DNA of 64,000 nucleotides from Embleya sp042956465 (GTDB taxonomy: Bacteria > Actinomycetota > Actinomycetes > Streptomycetales > Streptomycetaceae): NCBI RefSeq assembly GCF_042956465.1, contig NZ_JBIBGL010000034.1, positions 9,619 through 73,618 of the forward strand, read 5' to 3'. Under the pieces are notes generated by a model. It saw only the letters and a program-made list of their open reading frames with translations, was not told the origin of the DNA and did not search any database. This document shows positions 25,535 through 32,845 of this stretch, piece by piece (position 1 is the stretch's first letter; every line of letters starts with the position of its first letter). The position numbers were made by a program, and so were the translations under genes.

Positions 25535-27127
25535 ATGGTCAATCGTGCATCGACCCTGCACGCCGAGGAGATCGACACCGATCTGGCGCGTGCGTGGGAC
25601 GAATTGGTGGCAGGACGGGGGGTTCAGGCAGACGTCTTCGATACGCACGCGTGGATGTCCTCGTGGCTGACGAGTCGCCCCGAACGGGCCGAACACGTGC
25701 GCATACCCGGGGTATTCGCCGCCGGCCGTCCGCTGGCCCTGCTCCCGCTGGAACTCGACGGGAGCGGACGCGCCCACGAACTCGGCCGAGGCCAACGCGA
25801 ACGCACACGTGTCGTATTGGGCACCCCCGAGCCGCAGTCCGCCGTCCTGCGCCAACTCGTCGGCGAACTGCGCCGGATCGGCATCCGGGAACTGACGCTG
25901 TACCGCATGCCCAGCCGGGACCCGGCCACGCACGCCCTCCTGGCCGCGCTGCGCGAGGCGGGCTACGCGGTGGACGTGCGCGAACGCATGACCGACATGA
26001 TCGAGGCCACCCCCGACGGCTGGTCCGGCTACCGGGCCCGACACCGCGGCTTCGACAGCGCGATCGCCCAGACCACCCGGCGGGCCGGACAACTGTGGAC
26101 ACTGCGGGTGGCGGCATTCGGCGCGCCGGGCACCCCGCCGCTGGCGGCCGGCCTGGCCGACCACGACGAACTGTTCGACCTGAGCTGGAAGGGCCGACTC
26201 GGCGCCTCGCCCGAGCGCCGCCGGTTGCTCACCCGTGCACTCGACGCGCGCGGCATGGCCCGGCTGTACGTGCTCTACGCCGACGACCGCGCCATCGCGT
26301 CCTGTCTGGGCGTGCGCATCGGTCCGGTCGTGCAGTGGCACACGATCGCCTACGACCCGGCCGCCGCGATGCTTTCGCCGGGCAACGTGGTGCACTGGCG
26401 CGCCCAGGAACTGGCCTTCGCCGAGGGCGGTCTGGCGTTGATCGACCTGCTGCCCGGGGCGAGCCCGCTCAAGGACCGGATCAGCACCGAACGGCCCGCG
26501 CTGCTCGACGTGTGCGCCGCCCGGGTGCCCCACCGGGTGTTGCCGCTGCTGCGCGGCGCCCGCGAGATGCAGCGTGCGGTCCCGATCGCCGCCCGGGCCC
26601 GGGTCCGCAGCCTGCGCGCACGGGTCGGCACGGTCGACGCCGGCTCCTCCGGCACCGCCCGCCGACTCGAGGCCAGACCCGCGACCGAGATCCCGACCCG
26701 GGCCGGCGTCCGGCTGACCCTGGACCAACCCACACTGCGCCTGTTGGCCGTGGCCTGCGCGCGCAAGGGCCCGCAGGAGATGCGGGCCGACTGGGGGCCG
26801 GACGACCGCTGGTATCGGATCGGCACCGGCCCGCTGGCGGTGGCCCGCGTCGACCACCACGAACCCGTACCCACCCTGCGCGAGGTCGTGCGCTACGACC
26901 CCACCTACACCCTGGAGGCGATCGCGCTGATGCTGGCCGACCTGCTCGCGTCGCCCGTCCGCTACCTGGACGAGGTGCCCGTGCGCGACCCGCGCCTGCG
27001 CTGGCCCCGCGCGTGGAGCCCGCCGACCGCCGAACCCGCCCCCAGCGGAGCCGAATCGGTCGCGCCCGGAGCCGCCGTCGCCGGCACCGGCTCGCGCGGT
27101 GTGTTCAGCCGTGCCGAGGGGGCCTGA
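25535..27127 (+). CDS. FemAB/CelD-type GNAT-fold protein, paralogue 1
   Basis: 530 residues from ATG 25535, with GAGGTGGGGG upstream. Residues about 1-330 form the Acetyltransf_6-type double GNAT fold (FDTHAWMSSWL, LYRMPSRDPATHALLAAL, LFDLSWKGRLG, VVQWHTIAYDPAAAMLSPG). Residues about 370-500 add a separate domain with DRWYRIGTGPLAVARVDHHE, not part of the usual family. It shares layout and many segments with the next gene, so the pair arose by duplication. The stop overlaps that gene's ATG (TGATG). Likely surface-polymer acylation or peptidyl transfer (family inference). Confidence 0.86.
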   Translation: MVNRASTLHAEEIDTDLARAWDELVAGRGVQADVFDTHAWMSSWLTSRPERAEHVRIPGVFAAGRPLALLPLELDGSGRAHELGRGQRERTRVVLGTPEPQSAVLRQLVGELRRIGIRELTLYRMPSRDPATHALLAALREAGYAVDVRERMTDMIEATPDGWSGYRARHRGFDSAIAQTTRRAGQLWTLRVAAFGAPGTPPLAAGLADHDELFDLSWKGRLGASPERRRLLTRALDARGMARLYVLYADDRAIASCLGVRIGPVVQWHTIAYDPAAAMLSPGNVVHWRAQELAFAEGGLALIDLLPGASPLKDRISTERPALLDVCAARVPHRVLPLLRGAREMQRAVPIAARARVRSLRARVGTVDAGSSGTARRLEARPATEIPTRAGVRLTLDQPTLRLLAVACARKGPQEMRADWGPDDRWYRIGTGPLAVARVDHHEPVPTLREVVRYDPTYTLEAIALMLADLLASPVRYLDEVPVRDPRLRWPRAWSPPTAEPAPSGAESVAPGAAVAGTGSRGVFSRAEGA

Positions 27128-28695
27128 TGCGGGCCCGCCCGATGCACCCGCTGGAGATCGACCCCACCTTCGCCGCGTCCTGGGACCGGCTGGTGGCCGC
27201 TCGCGGCGTGCACGCCGACCCGTTCGACACCCACGCGTGGTTCGCCTCCACCCTGCACGGTCACCACGACCCGCTCGACGACATCCGTGTGGTGTCCGTG
27301 CTCGACGACGCCGACCAGCCGCGCGCACTGCTGCCGCTGGAGCGCATCGGCACCGACCGATGGGGGGTCTTCTCGGCACACCGCAGACCCCGCAGCCACG
27401 TGGTCGTGCACCCCGACGAACCGCACGGCGCCGACTCGATCGCAGACGCCCTCGCCCGCGCCGGCATCCGCGAACTGCGCCTGCACCGGATGCCCAGCCG
27501 GGACCCGGAGACCCACCGGCTGATCGCCGGACTACGCGCGTGCGGCTACACCGTCAACGCCCGGGAGAAGGCCTGCGACATGCTCGCCGGCGTCGAAGGC
27601 GGCTGGGCCGGCCACAAGGCCCGATTCCGCAGCTTCGACCGCTACGCGCACCGCTTCGCCGGCCGGGTACGCGCGCACTGGGACCTGACCGTCGAGGAGA
27701 CGGCCGGCGCCGCGACCGGGCGCGACCTGGACGCCGGATTCGCCATCTACACCGACCTGTTCGCCCGCAGCTGGAAGGGCCCGCTGCAACCCGCCGCCGC
27801 CGAGGCCCGCCGCGAGCTGATCGCCCGCGCCGCCCGGCACGACTGGGCCCGGCTGTACATATTGCGCGTGGACGGCGTACCCGCCGCGATGCACCTGTGG
27901 TTCCGCCTCGGCGACGTGGCCACCTGGCACTCCACCGCCTACGACGAGCGCTTCGCCGCGCTGGGCATCGGCACCGTCGTGCAATGGCAGGCCCAGGAAC
28001 GGGTGTTGACCGAACCCTGGCCCGCCGGAAGCAGCCCGCGCCTGGTCGACCTGATGCCCACCCGAACCCCGCAGAAGTTGCGACTGGCCCCCGAACGCCC
28101 CGCGCTGTGGGACATCGAGGCCATCCGCGACCGACGCGTGCTGGCCGCCACCCTGCCCGCCCGCGGCTTCGCCCGAGCCACCCGGATGTCGGTCGAACAA
28201 CACCTGCGGGTACGCCGCGCCAAGGCCGCCGAACCGGCGCCGACCCCGGTCGCCGAGACGGTGATCGCGCCCGCGATCAACCCGCACGGCGAGCCCGGCC
28301 ACAAACTCGACCCGGTGCACGAAGCCGGCGTCGAGGACAACCGACCCATCGCGCTGGCCTGCGGCTACCGCGGAACCGACGTGGTCGACGGCGGCCGGGC
28401 CCGCGGCGAGACGTGGTGGCTGGTCGGCGAGGAGCCGCACACCCTCGTGCACCTGGCCGCCGACCGCACCGTGCGCACGATCGCCGCACTGGGCACCCGG
28501 GACCGACCACGCGCGTGGGAGCCCGGCGAGGCGGTGCGCAGCGTGGCCACCGCCCTGGGTGAAACCCTGCGCCTGTACGTGCTCGACCCCGCCGGCAGCG
28601 CCGGCACCCCGCTTCGTCAGGAATCCGAACCGGTCCCGTGGCCCCACGCCCGCACCGCTCCCACCCGGCACACCTCGAAGGGCACCACCCGATGA
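27127..28695 (+). CDS. FemAB/CelD-type GNAT-fold protein, paralogue 2
   Basis: 522 residues, ATG sharing a base with the previous stop. Shared with paralogue 1: an N-terminal LEIDPTFAASWDRLVAARGV block, FDTHAWFAS, LHRMPSRDPETHRLIAGL, RSWKGPL, VVQWQAQE and a C-terminal extra domain (GETWWLVGEEPHTLVHLAADR). The C-terminal domain corresponds to the one in paralogue 1 (WYRIGTGPLAVARVDHH). Tandem retention suggests distinct substrates or a heterodimer (inference). The stop overlaps the deacetylase ATG (ATGA). Confidence 0.86.
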   Translation: MRARPMHPLEIDPTFAASWDRLVAARGVHADPFDTHAWFASTLHGHHDPLDDIRVVSVLDDADQPRALLPLERIGTDRWGVFSAHRRPRSHVVVHPDEPHGADSIADALARAGIRELRLHRMPSRDPETHRLIAGLRACGYTVNAREKACDMLAGVEGGWAGHKARFRSFDRYAHRFAGRVRAHWDLTVEETAGAATGRDLDAGFAIYTDLFARSWKGPLQPAAAEARRELIARAARHDWARLYILRVDGVPAAMHLWFRLGDVATWHSTAYDERFAALGIGTVVQWQAQERVLTEPWPAGSSPRLVDLMPTRTPQKLRLAPERPALWDIEAIRDRRVLAATLPARGFARATRMSVEQHLRVRRAKAAEPAPTPVAETVIAPAINPHGEPGHKLDPVHEAGVEDNRPIALACGYRGTDVVDGGRARGETWWLVGEEPHTLVHLAADRTVRTIAALGTRDRPRAWEPGEAVRSVATALGETLRLYVLDPAGSAGTPLRQESEPVPWPHARTAPTRHTSKGTTR

Positions 28696-29507
28696 CCGCC
28701 ATCAGCGGCGACCGCGTGCGCGCCACGCTCAAACGCGGCCTGGCCGCCACCGCCCTCGCCCGCGATCCGGCACCCGGCGCGACCCTGCTCATCTATCACC
28801 GCGTCGGGGGCGGCAGTCGTGACGAACTCGACCTGCCCGCCGACGCGTTCCGCGCCCAGCTCGACCTGCTCCCGCCCGCGCACGTGGTCTCCCTCGACAC
28901 CGCGGTGGACCGGCTCGCGGCCGGCGACCCGACGCCCTCGATCGTGCTCACCTTCGACGACGGCTTCGCCGACGTGTACGCCAACGCCTGGCCGGAACTG
29001 CGGGCCCGAGCGCTGCCGTTCACCCTCTACCTGGCCACCGGCTGCATCGGCGAACAGATGCGCTGGGAGGGCTCCACCGGCACCAGCGGCGGATCCGCCG
29101 CGCTGAGTTGGGACCAGATCGCCGAACTGGCCGAGTCCGGCCTGGCCACGATCGGCAACCACACCCGCAGCCACGCCCGCCCCGAGGCCCTCACCGCAGC
29201 CGAACTCGACGACGCCTCCGACGACATCGAACGCCGACTCGGGCTGCGCCCGGCCCACTTCGCCTATCCGTGGGGGATCGCCGTCCCGGACATGGAGCAC
29301 GCCCTGCGCTGCCGGTTCCGCAGCGCCGCCACCGGCGTGCTCGGCCGCAACCTCCCGGGCTGCGACCCGATCCGGCTGCGCCGGGTCCCGGTCCGGCGCA
29401 CCGACCCGCCCGCGTTCTTCCGCGCCAAGCTCGGCGGCCGGCTCGCCCAGGAGCGCGCCTATGCCGCCGTGGTCGGCCTGGGCAAGCGGGCCGGTGCGCA
29501 TGCGTGA
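28692..29507 (+). CDS. Polysaccharide deacetylase (NodB homology domain)
   Basis: 271 residues, ATG overlapping the previous stop. LIYHRVGGG precedes motif 1 LTFDDGF (about residue 87), then motif 2 HTRSHARPEAL and FAYPWG. The organisation resembles short XynA/NodB-type deacetylases of exopolysaccharide clusters. No signal peptide is seen, suggesting intracellular action or release by another route. It overlaps the next gene by eight bases. Confidence 0.92.
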   Translation: MTAISGDRVRATLKRGLAATALARDPAPGATLLIYHRVGGGSRDELDLPADAFRAQLDLLPPAHVVSLDTAVDRLAAGDPTPSIVLTFDDGFADVYANAWPELRARALPFTLYLATGCIGEQMRWEGSTGTSGGSAALSWDQIAELAESGLATIGNHTRSHARPEALTAAELDDASDDIERRLGLRPAHFAYPWGIAVPDMEHALRCRFRSAATGVLGRNLPGCDPIRLRRVPVRRTDPPAFFRAKLGGRLAQERAYAAVVGLGKRAGAHA

Positions 29508-30657
29508 GCCGCGCGGCCCGGGCGGTCGACCCCTGCGGGTCGCCCACCTGACCACCATCGACATGAGCCTGGCCCTGCTCCTGCGCACCGAACTCGAGGA
29601 GGACGTCGCGGCGGGCTTCGAGACCTACGGGATCAGCGCCGCCGGCCCCTACGTTCCCGAGATCGAGGCGCTGGGCGTCACGCACGTGCCGCTGAACTCG
29701 CTGACCCGCGCCTGGAGTCTGCGCAGCGACGCCGCGGCCGCCGGCGAACTGGTACGCACGCTGCGACGATTGCGCCTGGACGTGCTGCACACGCACAACC
29801 CCAAGACCGGTGTGCTCGGCCGGATCCTGGGTCGTGCCACCGGTGTCCCGGTCGTGGTCAACACCTGCCACGGCCTGTGGATCCGGCCCGGCGACCCGTG
29901 GGCCCGCCGGGCGTTCGTGCTCGGCACCGAGGGCCTGGCGGCCCGCGCCTCGCACGCGGAGCTGTACCAGAACGCCACCGACCACGCGACGCTGCGCCGG
30001 GCCGTGCCCGGGTGGCGCTCGCGCGTGGTCGGCAACGGTACCGATCTGGCCCGCTTTCGGCCCGATCCCGCCGCTCGGGCGAGCGTTCGGCGGGCACTGA
30101 ACGTGGCCGAAGACGAACTACTCGTGGGCGGAGTCGGGCGGCAGGTCGCGGAAAAGGGCATCCTCGAATACGTGGAGGCAGCCGGACTGCTCGCAGGCAA
30201 GGCCCGATTCGTCTGGATCGGACCGGAGGACCCGGACAAGGCCGACGCGGTGTCCCGCGCCGTGCACGGCTCCCGGGTCGAATTCGTCGGTGCCCGCTCC
30301 GACATGCCCGCGGTGTACAACGCGCTCGACGTGTTCGTCCTGCCCTCGCACCGCGAGGGCTTCTCACGATCGGCCATGGAAGCCGCGTCCTGCGGGCTGC
30401 CCATGGTGCTCAGCGACATCCGCGGCTGTCGGGAGATCGGCACCCACGGTGAACATCTGCTCCTTGCACCGCCCGGCGAGCCCCGGTTGTTGGCCGCCGC
30501 GATCGACCGCCTGATCACCGAACCGGACCTGCGCGCCGAACTCGGCGCCGCCGCCCGGCTGCGCGCTCTGGCCGAATTCGACCAGCGCAGGGTGGCGGGC
30601 ATCTCGATCGACACCTATCGGGCCGTGGCCGGGCGCCGCGGCCTGGGTTGGACTTGA
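29500..30657 (+). CDS. GT4-family glycosyltransferase
   Basis: 385 residues from ATG 29500. HLTTIDMSLALLLRTEL and VLHTHNPKTGVLGRILGR are like CapM/EpsD-type GT4 enzymes. The donor domain has VGRQVAEKGILEYVEAA and REGFSRSAMEAASCG (EX7E). EpsD-like enzymes add an early residue after the initiating sugar phosphate, consistent with the sugar-phosphate transferase gene that follows 87 bases later. Confidence 0.93.
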   Translation: MREPRGPGGRPLRVAHLTTIDMSLALLLRTELEEDVAAGFETYGISAAGPYVPEIEALGVTHVPLNSLTRAWSLRSDAAAAGELVRTLRRLRLDVLHTHNPKTGVLGRILGRATGVPVVVNTCHGLWIRPGDPWARRAFVLGTEGLAARASHAELYQNATDHATLRRAVPGWRSRVVGNGTDLARFRPDPAARASVRRALNVAEDELLVGGVGRQVAEKGILEYVEAAGLLAGKARFVWIGPEDPDKADAVSRAVHGSRVEFVGARSDMPAVYNALDVFVLPSHREGFSRSAMEAASCGLPMVLSDIRGCREIGTHGEHLLLAPPGEPRLLAAAIDRLITEPDLRAELGAAARLRALAEFDQRRVAGISIDTYRAVAGRRGLGWT

Positions 30658-30744
30658 CGCACAACGGGCGACGGCCGGTGAGGGAGACACCGCCGGCGCC
30701 CGAAGCTCGCCACACCGAACGCCACACCAGGGGAGGGGCATGGA

Positions 30745-31518
30745 ATGCGACGACTGTTCGACATCACCGTGGCCGTGCTGGCATTGGTTCTGATGGGACC
30801 GGTCCTGCTCGCGATCCACGTGATGATCCGCGCGACCATGGGTGGACCCGTACTGTTCCGCCAGACACGCAGCGGCCTGCGCGGCCGCGACTTCGAGATT
30901 CTCAAGTTCCGCACCATGCACGACCCGCGCTACCCGGACGAACCCGACGCCACCAGGATCACCCGGACCGGGCAACTGCTGCGCACCACGAGCCTGGACG
31001 AACTGCCGCAACTGATCAATGTGTTGCGCGGCGACATGGGCATCATCGGGCCGCGGCCGACGCTACCGAGCCAGGTGGTGCACTACACGCAACGCCAGCG
31101 GGGCCGGCTCGACGTGCGACCGGGGTTGACCGGTTGGGCGCAGGTCCAGGGGCGAAACGCGCTCAGTTGGCCGGTGCGGATCGAATACGACCTCTGGTAC
31201 GTGCGCAACCGCAGCGCCCGGGTCGACCTGGTCATCCTGTGGCGCACGATCGGCGTGCTGCTGCGGCCAAGCGGGATCACCGCCGCCGGCGGGGTCAATC
31301 CGGGCTTCCCGGTGCCGGTCGCCAACCTGCCCCAGGAGGATCCGGGGCGCGGGGCCGCGGCTCGGCCCGGCACCGTACGGCAGGAACGGGGCGAGACGTT
31401 CCCGCTGCCCAGACCCATCGTCTGGTCCGCACCGATCACCCACTCCCCGGTCGACCCGACCCGGATGTTGCCACCGCAGCGACCGGCGGGTGAATCGTTG
31501 GCCGAAGAGGTCTCCTGA
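30745..31518 (+). CDS. Initiating phosphoglycosyl transferase (bacterial sugar transferase, PglC/WbaP C-terminal type)
   Basis: 257 residues from ATG 30745 with GGGGAGGGG upstream. A single re-entrant membrane helix at residues 6-26 (ITVAVLALVLMGPVLLAIHV), then FRQTRSGLRGRDFEILKFRTM, TSLDELPQLINVLRGDMGIIGPRP (active-site Asp-Glu pair) and DVRPGLTGWAQVQGRNALSW. This short monotopic form matches PglC-type enzymes, which move a sugar-1-phosphate from an NDP-sugar to undecaprenyl phosphate. The C-terminal about 65 residues are a low-complexity tail. Last gene before a double hairpin. Confidence 0.94.
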   Translation: MRRLFDITVAVLALVLMGPVLLAIHVMIRATMGGPVLFRQTRSGLRGRDFEILKFRTMHDPRYPDEPDATRITRTGQLLRTTSLDELPQLINVLRGDMGIIGPRPTLPSQVVHYTQRQRGRLDVRPGLTGWAQVQGRNALSWPVRIEYDLWYVRNRSARVDLVILWRTIGVLLRPSGITAAGGVNPGFPVPVANLPQEDPGRGAAARPGTVRQERGETFPLPRPIVWSAPITHSPVDPTRMLPPQRPAGESLAEEVS

Positions 31519-31540
31519 CGCCGAACCGGCCGGATGTGCG

Positions 31541-31579
31541 GATGTCCGTGCTCGATCGTGGGGATCGAGCACGGACATC
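31541..31579. terminator. Strong 17-bp hairpin between convergent genes
   Basis: Perfect inverted repeat, arms 31541-31557 and 31563-31579, 5-base loop GTGGG, 23 bases after the sugar-transferase stop. It likely terminates the rightward glycan operon. Confidence 0.85.
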
Positions 31580-31592
31580 ACGCCGTCAGGGG

Positions 31593-31650
31593 CCGGGTAG
31601 CCCGGTGGGTTCGGTGATCTCGGTGCGCCCAGCGGGCCCGGGCTACCCGG
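31593..31650. terminator. Second inverted repeat before the end of the convergent gene
   Basis: CCGGGTAGCCCGG (31593-31605) is complementary to CCGGGCTACCCGG (31638-31650), with a 32-base loop, ending one base from the stop of the leftward gene. It may terminate the leftward transcript. Confidence 0.6.
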
Positions 31651-32817
31651 TCAGCCCGTGCAGGTCGCCTGCACCTGGCCGGCCGCCAGATGCGCACCGG
31701 CGGTGCCGCCCCAGTCCACGCCCCGCGTGACCAGCTTGACGGCGATCCTGCCGTTGCTCACCGGAAAGGTGCCCGCGCTCACCCAACGCCCCTTACCGCC
31801 CACCTGATCGACGGTGAACTGCCCGTACCAGGCGCCCGTCTTGTCGTCGTCCCGGCTCCGCAACACGTAGTACTGCGCGGGGTTGCCGCCCACGTCCCTG
31901 CCGTTGCCGCTGGGCACGTACACGCTGAGCTGACAGCGCCGGGTGGCCGAGCCGACGTCGAACCACCACAACACCCGGGCGCTCGTGTCGTCCTTGTTCT
32001 TGTCGCCGGACATCGGCACCGCATCGAACTTTCCGTTGCAGCCGTCCTTGGTCCACCCGCCGCTGCCGACCGTGTACCAGCCCTTGCTGCCGTCGCTGTA
32101 GCGGCCGACCTCGGCGAAGCCGCTCGCGCCGCTGTTCGCGCAGCCGTAACCGGAGATCCCGGTGAAGGTCGGTTTGGGTGCCAACGAACCGGGTTGCACG
32201 GGCGGCGCGACCGGCGGCTTGGCGGTGGAGCCGCCGGGTGTGCCGCCGGGAGCCGGTGCGGTGCCGCCGGCACCGGCCGCTCCGCCACCGGCAGTGCGTG
32301 CCCCGGGCGGGGAACCGCCGCCGTTGAGCGCGCTGTTCGAACCGCCCGCGGAGCCGCCGGACGAACCGCCCACCGAGGCGGTACCCCCCGACGCACCACC
32401 CGACGCACCACCCCCGGAGGAACCATTGCCCCCGGTGGGGTAGTCGGGCGGATACGCCGCTGCGCCGCCCGGTGTTCCGCCGCCCGGGCCGGGGTCGCCG
32501 GGCGGGGCATCGGTGGTGTTCCCTGTGGTGGAGCCCGCCGACGGCGCGGCCGAGGCCCCGGGCGCAGGCACCTGGACCGGCTTGTCCTGCATGGGCGCCG
32601 CCTGGGCGACCGGCTTGCGGTGACCGCCGCCGTTGTCGCCGCCGAACTCGATCGCCGAGGCGATGGTCACCGCGGCCAGGCCGGCAGCCGCGAGGGCGGG
32701 CATGCCCAGACCCACGGTCCACACCCGGCGGCCGGGTCGGAGCGGCCGCCGGGGAGTACGGACCGAGCGCGCGAAGGCGTCCCCGAAGTCGGGTTCGCGG
32801 TTGGGGGGTTCGGCCAT
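31651..32817 (-). CDS. Membrane-anchored stalk protein with golvesin/XLY-like C-terminal domain
   Basis: 388 residues; ATG 32815-32817 with AAAGG upstream. A short cytoplasmic basic N-terminus, one membrane segment (about 33-57), a Gly/Ser/Pro/Thr-rich stalk (about 60-215), then a beta domain with several Cys (YGCANSG, KDGCNGKF, RRCQLSVYVP, QATCTG). The order VLWWFDV, LSVYVP, QYYVLRS, GQFTVDQ, GRWVSAGTF is reminiscent of the golvesin/xanthan-lyase C-terminal beta-sandwich (by eye). Probably displayed outside the membrane. It is third in the operon after the giant protein and the beta-helix/AAA+ gene, 28 bases downstream. Confidence 0.82.
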   Translation of the reverse strand: MAEPPNREPDFGDAFARSVRTPRRPLRPGRRVWTVGLGMPALAAAGLAAVTIASAIEFGGDNGGGHRKPVAQAAPMQDKPVQVPAPGASAAPSAGSTTGNTTDAPPGDPGPGGGTPGGAAAYPPDYPTGGNGSSGGGASGGASGGTASVGGSSGGSAGGSNSALNGGGSPPGARTAGGGAAGAGGTAPAPGGTPGGSTAKPPVAPPVQPGSLAPKPTFTGISGYGCANSGASGFAEVGRYSDGSKGWYTVGSGGWTKDGCNGKFDAVPMSGDKNKDDTSARVLWWFDVGSATRRCQLSVYVPSGNGRDVGGNPAQYYVLRSRDDDKTGAWYGQFTVDQVGGKGRWVSAGTFPVSNGRIAVKLVTRGVDWGGTAGAHLAAGQVQATCTG

Positions 32818-32845
32818 GTCGTGCCTTTCGGGTCGGTTCGGCCGC

